Source of the DNA: a virus
Direction: 5' to 3' (one strand)
DNA length: 28,867 nt
IMG/VR virus record: IMGVR_UViG_3300009610_000072
Coordinates: 1 to 28,867 of that record
The notes beneath the pieces were generated by a model. The model made no database searches. It was not told where the DNA came from and saw nothing but the letters and a program-made list of their open reading frames with translations. Below are positions 7,217-15,767 of this stretch, piece by piece. Position 1 is the stretch's first letter. Every line of letters begins with the position of its first letter. Position numbers and translations under genes: made by a program.

Positions 7217-8104
7217 CTACGCAGCCTTCGCCTCTACCGTCTCCTCCCTCGCCTTTTGCTCCTTCTCCATCCTCTCCAGAATCGCCTGCGCCTGCTCCTG
7301 CAATCGCTGATGCCTTTCATCAACAACGTCAGTCACTCTCTCCGCCTGGAACTTGAGCCCCCACAACGGATCTCTCACCCGAGCATTTGTATTCTCCCTC
7401 TCCACAATCCACTGCGGCACCATTTGGATCAACTCATACCTCCGCCATCCCGGAATATTCATCTTCTGCATCATCGCCGCCGCCCTATTCACCCGCAACG
7501 GCCTCGTCAAATCGAAAAAGAGCGCCCACTTCTCAATATCCCGCCGCGGCGTCATCGGCTCCTTTTTCGGATACCGGACCTCAATGTCGATATACAAATT
7601 CCTTCCGATCAATTGCCCCATCTCCACATTCCATGTATCATGCCACCAGAAGGGAAAAAACGGCGCCATGAACCAACCTTGCATCTCGATGAACTTCGCA
7701 CTGCTCATTTGGAATGCAGGTAGCCCCGGTTCATTCCACTGGCGACCAAAATTGATGATCCCGACTCCATCATCATAGTGTTCAGCAAGTTGCGAGACGT
7801 ACACGTCCCAGGCAATTGTCTGTATGCCAAGGTCGTCGACTCCCATAATGTACCAGTCTGCTCCGGGCGCCGCCTTTGCACACCGATTGAACTTTGCTCC
7901 AAGCGAATCTTCTCTTGGCTCGACACTCCAAATGACCTGTTTATGATCTCGAAGTCCCGATTTGGCATACATTTCCTCCTCATCCTTATCCACCCCGACC
8001 ACAAACGTCATGTCAGGCAGACGACTTTTATCAATCGTCTGCGCCAAAAAGTCGTCGAGATACTCCGGCTTCCCTCTCGTCGGGCAGCAGAAAACTATGC
8101 TCAT
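7217..8104 (-). CDS. Glycosyltransferase-like protein (GT-A type)
   Basis: A 295-aa protein starting at ATG 8104, which overlaps the upstream stop (ATGA); the frame is open to 8131. The N-terminus (MSIVFCCPTRGKPEYL) is a nucleotide-sugar-binding style strand-turn-helix. Residues 90-91 (IMGVDDL) form a candidate D-D metal/sugar-nucleotide motif, and DSLGAKFNRCAKAAPGADW is typical of the GT-A fold. Residues 240-290 form a charged, probably coiled helix ending in Ala-rich sequence. It likely transfers a sugar to a phage or host surface target. The acceptor is unknown. It is one of two such genes in this cluster. Confidence 0.75.
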   Translation of the reverse strand: MSIVFCCPTRGKPEYLDDFLAQTIDKSRLPDMTFVVGVDKDEEEMYAKSGLRDHKQVIWSVEPREDSLGAKFNRCAKAAPGADWYIMGVDDLGIQTIAWDVYVSQLAEHYDDGVGIINFGRQWNEPGLPAFQMSSAKFIEMQGWFMAPFFPFWWHDTWNVEMGQLIGRNLYIDIEVRYPKKEPMTPRRDIEKWALFFDLTRPLRVNRAAAMMQKMNIPGWRRYELIQMVPQWIVERENTNARVRDPLWGLKFQAERVTDVVDERHQRLQEQAQAILERMEKEQKAREETVEAKAA

Positions 8105-8370
8105 GAGCGCCATCCACCATACACGTCCCAAATGCTACCATCCTCGAATTTGAGAGAATGGACCAATCCACCCTGATTGAGCGCCGTTTTATTCACCACC
8201 CAATCAACCCACTCACCGCCCTCCCGTAGCGTTACCGCTACCACCTCCGGACGATGAGACTGGCGCGACGCATACTCTTGCCCAACATCGACGGGCGTTG
8301 CCTCCACCACGACCTCTTCCGCGGGCTTTTCCACTGACTTTTCCGCGGACCTTTTCTTTGACGTGCTCAT
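8101..8370 (-). CDS. Small hypothetical protein between glycosyltransferases
   Basis: An 89-aa protein. Residues 1-35 are charged and low-complexity (Lys, Ser, Glu, Pro, Val). Residues 40-89 form a compact beta-rich domain (VVAVTLREGGEWVDWVVN, HSLKFEDGSIWDVYGGW). Both ends overlap neighbours by ATGA (start 8370, stop 8101-8103), so it is translated together with both glycosyltransferase-like genes. This suggests a partner or target for them, but no family is recognised. Confidence 0.8.
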   Translation of the reverse strand: MSTSKKRSAEKSVEKPAEEVVVEATPVDVGQEYASRQSHRPEVVAVTLREGGEWVDWVVNKTALNQGGLVHSLKFEDGSIWDVYGGWRS

Positions 8371-9218
8371 GCTGCTACCTCCTTTTGCACAACAGACTCA
8401 GAGGAGAGTTTTCCAGGGCTCTCCTCGAGCCTATTCGCGATCACCTCTCCTTCCAGATTTGGAGCCGGACATGCATTCCCCTTGACATCCGGCTCCACCA
8501 CTTCGCCACGCTTCTCCGCGGCGATCTTCGCAAGAACTTCCCTCCGCTTATACGTTCCAAAGCAGCCCTCATAAATCTTCTCCCCCACATGCTTAAACTT
8601 GAGCCACGGGTCCACCCACACCCTTCCACCAATCTTCCTCCAACGTTGACAAAACAGAAAATCCTCTCCCCAATACCTGTTGTCAATCATCATCGTGTCG
8701 AATACACACCACGACTTTGGAACAGCTCCACTATCCTCATGATACCACCGATCCGCATACGCTTCGATCATCTTCTCCGCGCAACTCCTCGTAATCCGCA
8801 TAAACCCTGTCGGAATACTGTCAACCTCGAGCAATCCATTCGCTGTATCAAGCTGCGCAACCTGTTTCCCCTCCTCCCACCTCACCATATACTGTTCCTT
8901 ATCCTTCCGCACAGGATAAAGCCCTCCGACCAACTCCACCGGATGGTCCAATAGCCGATTCACCGCCCCATCCTCCCACCCCATGTCATCATCAATGAAC
9001 ACCATATCGTCGTATCCACGATGCCAAAAGACGGAGAACAACGTATTCCTCGCCCTCGCGATCAATGCATCATTACACAGTGTCTCCACATGGACAACAT
9101 AACCTCTCGCGCTCAACTCCGGTATCGTTTTCAACAGCGAGTGCGTGAAAGCAGTACAAGTCTTCTGCGAATAGCTCGCAATCGCAATAAAGACCTGTCG
9201 CTGTTTCCCATTCTTCAT
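8367..9218 (-). CDS. Glycosyltransferase family 2-like protein
   Basis: A 283-aa protein. The GT-A fold is indicated by the N-terminal FIAIASYSQ strand, NDALIARARN (residues 49-58), a DDD metal/nucleotide motif at residues 76-78 (MVFIDDDMGW), GGLYPVRK (about 98), and GEDFLFCQRWRKIGGRVWVDP (about 185). These resemble family 2-type phage glycosyltransferases. The last about 60 residues are charged and low-complexity. It starts after the terminator that follows the capsid genes, so it may belong to a separate transcription unit. Substrate and acceptor cannot be read from the sequence. Confidence 0.8.
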   Translation of the reverse strand: MKNGKQRQVFIAIASYSQKTCTAFTHSLLKTIPELSARGYVVHVETLCNDALIARARNTLFSVFWHRGYDDMVFIDDDMGWEDGAVNRLLDHPVELVGGLYPVRKDKEQYMVRWEEGKQVAQLDTANGLLEVDSIPTGFMRITRSCAEKMIEAYADRWYHEDSGAVPKSWCVFDTMMIDNRYWGEDFLFCQRWRKIGGRVWVDPWLKFKHVGEKIYEGCFGTYKRREVLAKIAAEKRGEVVEPDVKGNACPAPNLEGEVIANRLEESPGKLSSESVVQKEVAA

Positions 9219-9230
9219 TTCCTACTCCCC

Positions 9231-9257
9231 GGCACTTCGTGCCCGGCACTTCGTGCC
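9231..9257. repeat. Tandem mini-palindromes (two copies)
   Basis: Two adjacent perfect inverted repeats of GGCAC-TTC-GTGCC (9231-9243 and 9245-9257) lie between the glycosyltransferase gene and the terminator. They share the 3-base TTC/GAA loop of the dispersed palindrome family seen elsewhere in the window. Confidence 0.85.
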
Positions 9258-9259
9258 GC

Positions 9260-9290
9260 AAAAAGGGAAGGGGGCAACGCGCCCCCTTCC
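9260..9290 (-). terminator. Rho-independent terminator after the capsid operon
   Basis: On the minus strand a perfect 10-bp stem, GGAAGGGGGC pairing with GCCCCCTTCC around loop GCGTT, is followed at once by CTTTTT. It lies 10 bases after the stop of the head-fibre-like gene, so it should end the abundant scaffold/capsid transcript before the glycosyltransferase genes. Confidence 0.85.
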
Positions 9291-9299
9291 AGTCGGGCG

Positions 9300-9563
9300 T
9301 TAAGCCGAGCCCTTGATGATTCCGAGCGTTACCAAGTCCGCCCGAAGCTGATTCACAAGCGTCACGATCGCGTTCGCTTGCGTCGAAGTCGTGTAGCCGA
9401 ACTGCGACGACAAGTTCGTTGCCGCCGTCGTCGCTACCGCCGCCTGAGACGCACTCGCAGGCTGCGCCCCCGGCGTCGCGCCGAAGAAGCCCACACGCGA
9501 ACTCGCCGTTCCTCTCCAGGTAACCGCACCCTCAAGGATCGGATCATCCAATCGCTGTCTCAT
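9300..9563 (-). CDS. Small head-fibre / decoration-like protein
   Basis: An 87-aa protein with an excellent ribosome site (GAGGAGG, 7 bases upstream of ATG 9563) that lies just after the capsid stop codon. A motif VGFFGATPGAQPA at residues 24-36 is followed by an Ala/Thr-rich linker and a C-terminal helix (QANAIVTLVNQLRADLVTLGIIKGSA). This FFGATP...LxxLGII pattern is common at the ends of phage head-fibre and decoration proteins and probably forms a trimer. It is cotranscribed with the capsid gene and followed by the terminator, fitting high-level production. Confidence 0.8.
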   Translation of the reverse strand: MRQRLDDPILEGAVTWRGTASSRVGFFGATPGAQPASASQAAVATTAATNLSSQFGYTTSTQANAIVTLVNQLRADLVTLGIIKGSA

Positions 9564-9575
9564 TGTCCATCCTCC

Positions 9576-10820
9576 TCACGTCGCCGAGATGTTGCCGAGG
9601 TACGCGCACGAGAGGCCGCCCCCGTCAACCATCATCGAGCATTCGGTCTGGATGAACCCACGACGGACATCTTCGTCCTTCGTCTGCACATCATCCAGCG
9701 TTTTCGTATCCCGCCCCTTTAGAGCGACATACTTCACCGCGCTGAAGTCGAGCACAAACAGACTCTTTTTCCAGAGTGGATGCCTCGAGAGCAACGGATG
9801 GCTCTTCAACAAAAGCCTTCCCATCGGGAGGATGAACTCTTGGAAGTTGATCCCAAACAGCTTCACCGGATTCCCCAACTCGATCCGGATTCCAGTCGTC
9901 GCCTGGATCACCTTTCCAAGCTCCGTTCTGGCGAAGTTCCCGCAGAACCCAATCCGCGTATCCCCTCCACCCAGATCAAAGTCGAACGCCGGCGCCACCG
10001 CGTCAGCGAACAGCGCCGCCGTCACCGCCGTCCCGAACACCGTCGTGTTCGACGCCGGAATGAAGCCCCGCATGCTGCCCATGAAACGCTTCGGCTTTCC
10101 AGTCACCGGATCGGTCGTCTCCGCCCGGATTCCGAAAAGCATCGACATTTCAATGTTCCGTGCATGGTCGAAGCTCTTCCGCTTCTTGTCATTCGACCAA
10201 GCACTTCCCGTTCTGGCGGTCGTCGCATCTGCCGTCCCGCTGATCTCATACGTGTTCTTGAAGATCTGCGTGTAGTTGAAGAACTTGACCGGATTCCTCG
10301 AAACGGCACGCGGCGCCGCCGTTCCTTCCGCATACGCACTTCCGATCAACGTAAACACCGCCGTCGCCGTCTGCGAAACGGCAGTAGTGCCGGCGGCGCC
10401 ACGCGTCACGGTGAAACTGGTATCCGACAGGACTCCAGTCACCTCCAGGAACTCCGGCGTATACACACTCGAGTCAGTCGCCGGCTCCACCTGAAGGATG
10501 TCTCCAGCCTTCAAATGCGTCGCTGTTCCATAGAGGTTTCCCATCTGGGTCGCCGTCGGATCAATCGACGTGGCGGCAACCGTAATCGTCGTATCAGTCG
10601 ACGTCAGCGCCACGCTATTCGTCAACCTCACATGGTTCTGCGACTCAGCCCACCACGAGAACTCAGGGTCAGTCACAGTCTTCTTTCCCGCCTTGCTCGT
10701 TAGAGCAAAGATTGGAGAATCGCCATTCGGCGAAAAGAAGAGGATCGACTCGCGAAAATCTTTGGGGCGCTCGTCTGTCCCCCAATCGCCAGTCCCTCTT
10801 AGTCCGGCTACGCCACTCAT
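9576..10820 (-). CDS. Major capsid protein (SU10-type)
   Basis: A 414-aa protein following a scaffold-like gene and preceded by ribosome site AAGGGA. The N-terminal region (MSGVAGLRGTGDWGT...RESILFFSPNGDSPIFALT) and the central FNYTQIFKNTYEISGTADAT segment (about 190-210) are the marks I associate with SU10-type HK97-fold capsid proteins. An inserted beta domain lies at about residues 75-160. The C-terminus (FIQTECSMMVDGGGLSCAYLGNISAT) is also typical. The length agrees with the family. Codon reading is clean, with no frameshift. Confidence 0.9.
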   Translation of the reverse strand: MSGVAGLRGTGDWGTDERPKDFRESILFFSPNGDSPIFALTSKAGKKTVTDPEFSWWAESQNHVRLTNSVALTSTDTTITVAATSIDPTATQMGNLYGTATHLKAGDILQVEPATDSSVYTPEFLEVTGVLSDTSFTVTRGAAGTTAVSQTATAVFTLIGSAYAEGTAAPRAVSRNPVKFFNYTQIFKNTYEISGTADATTARTGSAWSNDKKRKSFDHARNIEMSMLFGIRAETTDPVTGKPKRFMGSMRGFIPASNTTVFGTAVTAALFADAVAPAFDFDLGGGDTRIGFCGNFARTELGKVIQATTGIRIELGNPVKLFGINFQEFILPMGRLLLKSHPLLSRHPLWKKSLFVLDFSAVKYVALKGRDTKTLDDVQTKDEDVRRGFIQTECSMMVDGGGLSCAYLGNISAT

Positions 10821-10836
10821 TTTGGCGTCCCTTTCC

Positions 10837-10851
10837 GGCGGCTTCGCCGCC
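10837..10851. repeat. Mini-palindrome before the capsid gene
   Basis: A perfect palindrome GGCGGC-TTC-GCCGCC lies in the gap between scaffold stop and capsid start. It contains the GCTTCGC core, and in the capsid mRNA it would form a hairpin just 5' of the ribosome site. Confidence 0.85.
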
Positions 10852-10861
10852 TCACATCAGG

Positions 10862-11842
10862 CTAGTCCTCAAAGTCCTTGCCGAGGTTCATCCAAGGATT
10901 CTCCTCCACCTGGACTTGTGCAATCGGCCGCGCTCCCGATCGGGCTGGAGCAAACGGTGGCGGCTTCGCCGCCTGGGGCGCAGGAGCGCCCGAGCCATTC
11001 GATGACGGAGGCGCAGCAAGCTGGAGCCCCAGATGGGCATGAACCGCCGCACCCACGAACTTGATCGCGTCGGCGCGACTCGCTCCAGGATTCGACGACC
11101 GATAGAGTCTTGCAAAATCGTTAACCAGAGCTGTATGCTCACCCGCATTTAGCTGTGGCCAAGACTTGAAGAACTCGTTCAGCGCCTCCGAACCCTTTTC
11201 CCTCTGCTGCAATATGCGGCTCACCCCACTCTCCACCAACTGCGGAACCAGCGTGGAGATCAGTTTAAGCGCATTCTTCGTCCCTTCCAGATGCACCCTC
11301 GCCATCAGCTTCGGAATCGTTCCTACCGCATCAGTGTCCAGTGCATCCTTCTCCGCTTGTGTCAGGGCATACGTGTTCCCAGCCATCCATTCCTGGAGTT
11401 GTTTGGCCGTTTCTGGAACTTCGAGCCCTTGTATAATCGCCTCCGGCGTCGCCGGGATCGGAGTCGTTCCCTGCTGCACCGGCGGTTGCGCCGCCTGCGT
11501 CTGCTGCGGCTGCACCGGAGACGGAGCGGGCGGCTCCGTGACGGGCGCTTTCGCAGGTTCCGCTTGCGGCACAACCGGCTTCTCCGGCGCCGGACCCGTA
11601 TCCGGCTTCGGAGTCTCTTCAACCTCGAACTCTTCCAGTCCGAGCGCATCGAACTCATTTCCGGGCGCCGAAGGAGCGCCTTCCACCGTTTCCCCACTCA
11701 CTTGCGACGGCGTGACAGGCTGCGGTGAAGAGGACGGCGCCGTTTCCACTGCGGCAGTGGAAGGGGCGGGAGTAGCGGCCCCGACGGCACCGCCCTCTTC
11801 TGGTCCAAACGCAATCCTCTTATCTTGTCCGAAAAGCATCAC
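10862..11842 (-). CDS. Scaffolding-like protein
   Basis: A 326-aa protein directly upstream of the capsid gene. Residues 1-140 are low-complexity and rich in Pro, Ala, Glu and Thr. Residues about 150-265 are helical and charged (for example KQLQEWMAGNTYALTQAEKDAL), and the tail is Pro/Ala-rich, ending NPWMNLGKDFED. Composition, acidity, helix content and position between portal and capsid genes are the usual signs of a phage scaffold. The start ATGATG at 11842 overlaps the upstream TGA. A copy of the dispersed palindrome lies in frame inside the gene at 10959-10973. Confidence 0.8.
   Translation of the reverse strand: MMLFGQDKRIAFGPEEGGAVGAATPAPSTAAVETAPSSSPQPVTPSQVSGETVEGAPSAPGNEFDALGLEEFEVEETPKPDTGPAPEKPVVPQAEPAKAPVTEPPAPSPVQPQQTQAAQPPVQQGTTPIPATPEAIIQGLEVPETAKQLQEWMAGNTYALTQAEKDALDTDAVGTIPKLMARVHLEGTKNALKLISTLVPQLVESGVSRILQQREKGSEALNEFFKSWPQLNAGEHTALVNDFARLYRSSNPGASRADAIKFVGAAVHAHLGLQLAAPPSSNGSGAPAPQAAKPPPFAPARSGARPIAQVQVEENPWMNLGKDFED
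10959..10973. repeat. Mini-palindrome inside the scaffold gene
   Basis: The same 15 bases as at 10837-10851 (GGCGGC-TTC-GCCGCC) lie in frame within the scaffold gene, encoding part of an Ala/Lys/Pro stretch near the C-terminus. Confidence 0.85.
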
Positions 11843-12144
11843 TCAACGTCCTCGTCGCTCTTACCTCGAATTTCCTTTGCCACCCGAATAATACCCTCAG
11901 GCAACCCCAGACACAGGCGAAACGCGGCAATGGCCCCCTTGGCAGCATTTTGGAACACCGCCTCATCCATACTTCTACACGGCACCTCCGCCTCTGTGCA
12001 CTTCGTGCGCAAATGATGCTCGATTAGCTGGACATATATCTTCCACCCCGGACCAGCGATCAGACTTTCCAGCTCTCTCGCCATTCGCAGATGGTCGCGG
12101 TCATCCTTCGACAATGGCAACTTCGGCATCCTAGTATCCAGCAT
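11839..12144 (-). CDS. Conserved small protein between portal and scaffold
   Basis: A 101-aa, mostly helical protein (residues 12-95), with Arg/Lys/Asp-rich stretches such as LSKDDRDHLRMARELESL and KCTEAEVPC. It starts inside the end of the portal gene (14-base overlap), and its TGA overlaps the scaffold ATG. It resembles the small phage proteins commonly encoded between portal and capsid genes, but I can assign no function. An assembly accessory role is suggested only by position. Confidence 0.82.
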   Translation of the reverse strand: MLDTRMPKLPLSKDDRDHLRMARELESLIAGPGWKIYVQLIEHHLRTKCTEAEVPCRSMDEAVFQNAAKGAIAAFRLCLGLPEGIIRVAKEIRGKSDEDVE

Positions 12145-14074
12145 TCAAATCTCCTCCATTCGACGGACTCGGAGACGGCGGCGTCGGAGCTGGCGCACCT
12201 CCTCCCTGTGGCGCAGCGCCAGGAGCCCCAGGACCACGCAAAGGAATAACGTTCCCAGCTTGCGCCTGGGGAGGCAACATTCCATTCGGCATAACCTGGA
12301 CCTTGAACTGATTGATATTTCTGATCCCGGCGAGTCCTGCGACATGTGTGAACACCTTTGCGATGTCAAATTGCGTCAAGAGCATCGGATACGCCCGCAT
12401 CTGGTTCATGATACCCTGCCACAGATTCGCCATCGCCATCCGATCCACCGGAAGCGTCCCATCCACCGGCACGAAGTCGAAGAACCCCCCAATCAACTGC
12501 GGCGTCACATCCACGAACTGCGGCCCCGCCATCAACGCCAGATCTCCTACGATTTTCAACTTCGTGGTCCCGTCATAGTATTGCTGCGACTGTTGGACGA
12601 GCATCTGTGCATGAGGCGAGAACGCCGCAGCGCTCATATACTCGCACTGCGTTTTCTGCCTGTTGACGCCGAATCCCGTACTCGTCCTTACCTCAGTCGC
12701 CGTTTTCCTCCCTCCACTCATCGCCCCAAACATCTGATCGTTGATGCCCATGACGCGTTCGCCGATCCCGAACATGGCGTTCAGATCCACCATATGCTGT
12801 TGCGTTACGTCCTGGACGGGGATCTGATAGAAGAAAGTTCGAACATCGGAACCATATGCCTCGGGCCGAAGACGATATATGAAACCCGGCCCGCCGTCTT
12901 CAGCGTCAGTGATAATGACCTTTGACGGATCAATGAGGAATTGGTTGTTGAGCGAAGCTCGTACATTGTAGAAGTGAGTGTTAAGCAACCAATCCATGGT
13001 ATTTTGAACTGGGCGAATGATCTCCGGTATGCCACGGTTAAACACACCGTATCCTTCCACCTCGGCCTCCGCCACCGTGAAGGGAAATTGTCCATGCGCC
13101 GCTCCCAAAGGTTGCGCCCCAATCACGACGTGATAGTCGGATGTGATCGTGAACACCCATTTTTCCGGATACTTCGACTCACCCAGTCCCCACTCACTCT
13201 GAATCAAATCCACATAAACTTCCCAAAAGGTCACCGACTGTGGGTGATCAACGCTCGCGTCGCCCATCTCCGCATACGTCCCCGGCTCCTCCGGCCGGAT
13301 CAACGCACTCGACCCCGCGTTGACCTTTCCAGCCTCCGTCGCCTTCGGAATGAACTCCGTGTTCATATAATATCCTTGCTCCAACCGCTTTACAATTTCA
13401 TTCCATCCCATCACCTTACGGACGGCGCAGAACTCCCCCTCCTGGAACCTCCCGATCGGAAAATGCGCATCATGAATGAAGTCGAACGGAGAAACGTTGT
13501 ACGATTTATTTCCCTTATATCCAGGAATACGGAAGGTTTCCTGTACCTTTACCGCCTTTCCAGTCACTCCATCCACACTCTCACTAAGATTCGAATACTG
13601 AACGTCCTCTACGCACCAATACGATCCGAGAATGCCCACCCCATACTTTCCCACATCATACAACCAGATGTAGTACGGCGCCATCATCATTCCCACCTCT
13701 ACCTGATAGGAAATCAACGCCTCCATCGCTTGGACTTGTTGCTCGCTTTCCCCATGCCTTCCGGCGAACTGGTGGACTGGTGACCGGGCGAAAAATACAC
13801 TGGTCCAATAGGTGTGTGCAGTAAGAAGCAACGCATAACTGTACGGAATTTGGAGTGTGGTATAACGCGGCTGTCCACGTTCTCGATCAGTGCGCCGGAG
13901 CGCATCAAACTCGCTTTCAGGAAGGTATGCAAGGACGCTCTCCTCTGCTTGTTCCCACTGCTTCACAAACTCCGACTGCTTTCGCAACCCGAACTTGATC
14001 CGGACCTCGAGCGCCTTCACCAATCGCTTGTGTTGCTCACTGTCCTTTGGAATCTTCCGTGTCATACTGGGCAT
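12131..14074 (-). CDS. Portal protein
   Basis: A 647-aa protein. The N-terminal helical region (residues 20-80) is followed by SALLLTAHTYWTS-like sequence near 95, a Trp/Tyr-rich wing region (MMMAPYYIWLYDVGKYGVGI, about 150-170), and a long C-terminal helical stem (about 430-600: AMFGIGERVMGIND, SGGRKTATEVRTSTG). This TATEV/RxxxG pattern is frequent in podoviral portals. The last 50 residues are Pro/Gly/Ala-rich. Length is normal for this class. A second ATG at 14065 overlaps the upstream TGA and is an equally possible start. It forms the dodecameric DNA channel of the head. Confidence 0.88.
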   Translation of the reverse strand: MPSMTRKIPKDSEQHKRLVKALEVRIKFGLRKQSEFVKQWEQAEESVLAYLPESEFDALRRTDRERGQPRYTTLQIPYSYALLLTAHTYWTSVFFARSPVHQFAGRHGESEQQVQAMEALISYQVEVGMMMAPYYIWLYDVGKYGVGILGSYWCVEDVQYSNLSESVDGVTGKAVKVQETFRIPGYKGNKSYNVSPFDFIHDAHFPIGRFQEGEFCAVRKVMGWNEIVKRLEQGYYMNTEFIPKATEAGKVNAGSSALIRPEEPGTYAEMGDASVDHPQSVTFWEVYVDLIQSEWGLGESKYPEKWVFTITSDYHVVIGAQPLGAAHGQFPFTVAEAEVEGYGVFNRGIPEIIRPVQNTMDWLLNTHFYNVRASLNNQFLIDPSKVIITDAEDGGPGFIYRLRPEAYGSDVRTFFYQIPVQDVTQQHMVDLNAMFGIGERVMGINDQMFGAMSGGRKTATEVRTSTGFGVNRQKTQCEYMSAAAFSPHAQMLVQQSQQYYDGTTKLKIVGDLALMAGPQFVDVTPQLIGGFFDFVPVDGTLPVDRMAMANLWQGIMNQMRAYPMLLTQFDIAKVFTHVAGLAGIRNINQFKVQVMPNGMLPPQAQAGNVIPLRGPGAPGAAPQGGGAPAPTPPSPSPSNGGDLNAGY

Positions 14075-14250
14075 TTGAGCGCCACCCTTTCATCCACTGG
14101 GAGCGACTTGCAAGCGCGCTCCAGATACGGTTTCAAATCCCTTGCCTCATAGACCATTATACCGATAAACACAACGAACGCCGCCGCCACAACACCAACG
14201 ATCAACACACATTCCGTCTTATCCTTCCGCCTTACCTCTCGCAAACTCAT
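14062..14250 (-). CDS. Small single-pass membrane protein
   Basis: A 62-aa protein. A basic N-terminus (MSLREVRRKDKTE) precedes one strong hydrophobic helix (about residues 14-33, CVLIVGVVAAAFVVFIGIMV) and a short soluble tail with two cysteines. Its ATG overlaps the terminase stop (ATGA), and its own TGA overlaps a possible portal start. It is embedded between two packaging genes, so a membrane role during assembly or lysis is possible. No family is recognised. Confidence 0.8.
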   Translation of the reverse strand: MSLREVRRKDKTECVLIVGVVAAAFVVFIGIMVYEARDLKPYLERACKSLPVDERVALKCPV

Positions 14251-15767
14251 GGACAGCTCCTCACCAGTTTTAGCTTCGGAACGTTTTTATTATCAATGAA
14301 GCCGCGCTCATCCACAACATCCATCCACGGCTTCGACAACGCCGACACAGCAATCGCACTCGAATCCAGCAAATCCTCATGTTCCAGATTCGGGTACTCG
14401 GAAAATTGCGTAACGAACTCTCCATGCTCCGGCCTCACACACAACCTTCCACTAGACGCAGGCCCTGCAAGAATCGAATTGATTCGCACAGGCTTGGACC
14501 TTATATCGTCGAACGTGTTGATCGTAAACCATTGCTGACGCCGCGTCATTTCCTGTTCCAATATCCACTTGAGCACCTTCTGGTACGCTACACCCTCAAC
14601 GGAAACACTATTGATCCGCCAGCGCGTCGCCAGTTCAAAAAACTTAGCAAGGGTCCATCCCGGCTGATGCCCCCTCATCAACGAGTACTCCAAAAGGTAG
14701 AACTTGTCCCCATACCTCCGCCACACACTCTGCGCTTCGAAATCCGTCGAGATGACATCGCGGCGCTTTTCCTTCGCAGCACTCGGAGGCGGAACTGGAT
14801 CAATAGCGAGAACTGTGATGCCAGAACCCGGAGCCGAGTTGTAATACTGCAACCATTCGCTGCGAAACATGCAGCTTTCCTTCGAGACAATTCTAACTTC
14901 CTTTTCTCGAACAAATACAGAGAGGCGATTTGCAGCCACCGCCGCGCGCTTTTCTTCTCGAAGCGTTTCAGTCGGGTGCCGTTCAGGCCAAGCGGAGACC
15001 TGAGCGTCAACAGGAAGGTCTTCGGTCTCCTTCGTCCAGCACGAAAACCGAACAGTAGTCCACTCTCGATCCTTTTCTGCTCTCGATGAAACATCGTCAG
15101 CATTTTGAGGCGTATTGAGCATGGCAAGTTTTGCATTCGGCATCTCCGACGCCGGCGCCAGACTGTTCCGCAGCGCCCCCATCACCAAGTCCGCGATCTT
15201 TTCCCTCTGCTCCTTGCTCGCCGCATTCTCATCGGTGAGAATATCATCAAGAACGATGAGATCAGGACGATAGTCATCGAAATTGATGCCACGAATATTA
15301 CCAGTAATGCCAGCACCAAGAACCCAAATAGGCTTGACATCAGTTCCATGGAATATCTCCAGCTCCGTATCAGTCCACTTTTTACCCGGCTTGAGGTCGA
15401 AGACTTGTGCGAGCAATTCCGGAACGGCACTCCCAGTCGCGCCGCGCTTAGGCTCGATACGACTCCGCAACCACTGAATGCTCCGGGTTGCATGTCCTTC
15501 GCTAGCTCCGACGTAGAGAATTGTTCTGCTGAGTCCATATGCAATCCGCTTCGCGGTAAAGATTCGCAATTTCGTCGTCTTTGCAAAATCTCTCGGAAGG
15601 AGTAGATTGAGCAACCTGGAGCGTGGATCGTTGAGTTTCGCATCTACCTCTCCATGCATTGGCGGTGAGGGCTGTCTCGCCGCATGAGGGAAGAACGTTT
15701 TCGCGAATAGCCCATCATCAACCGCACATAGGTTGACCAGTTCCTTTACGTTTATCGTGGTGGTCAT
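14247..15767 (-). CDS. terL: Terminase large subunit
   Basis: A 506-aa protein with both motor and nuclease signatures. The Walker A-like loop is near residues 57-65 (LLPRDFAKTT), an atypical form with Ala-Lys-Thr-Thr in place of Gly-Lys-Thr/Ser. Walker B is DLIVLDDIL (about 173). The coupling motif appears as KLAMLNTPQ (about 215). The RNase H-fold nuclease part has LAIDPVPP (about 320), SVEGVAYQ (about 392) and EHEDLLDSSAIA (about 472), supplying acidic residues. It packages concatemeric DNA into the prohead. Its ATG at 15767 overlaps the stop of the fibre-like gene. Confidence 0.92.
   Translation of the reverse strand: MTTTINVKELVNLCAVDDGLFAKTFFPHAARQPSPPMHGEVDAKLNDPRSRLLNLLLPRDFAKTTKLRIFTAKRIAYGLSRTILYVGASEGHATRSIQWLRSRIEPKRGATGSAVPELLAQVFDLKPGKKWTDTELEIFHGTDVKPIWVLGAGITGNIRGINFDDYRPDLIVLDDILTDENAASKEQREKIADLVMGALRNSLAPASEMPNAKLAMLNTPQNADDVSSRAEKDREWTTVRFSCWTKETEDLPVDAQVSAWPERHPTETLREEKRAAVAANRLSVFVREKEVRIVSKESCMFRSEWLQYYNSAPGSGITVLAIDPVPPPSAAKEKRRDVISTDFEAQSVWRRYGDKFYLLEYSLMRGHQPGWTLAKFFELATRWRINSVSVEGVAYQKVLKWILEQEMTRRQQWFTINTFDDIRSKPVRINSILAGPASSGRLCVRPEHGEFVTQFSEYPNLEHEDLLDSSAIAVSALSKPWMDVVDERGFIDNKNVPKLKLVRSCP

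Noticed and set aside
6432-7310. A 292-codon plus-strand open frame
   Set aside because: It is antisense to the adaptor gene and parts of its neighbours, rich in Arg, Pro and Leu without recognisable structure; the minus-strand genes explain the region fully.
9780-10703. A 307-codon plus-strand open frame
   Set aside because: It is antisense to the major capsid gene, extremely Arg-rich with no domain pattern, and has no ribosome site; it mirrors the codon bias of the real gene.
12941-13783. A 280-codon plus-strand open frame
   Set aside because: It lies opposite the portal gene, has shadow-type composition and no start signal.
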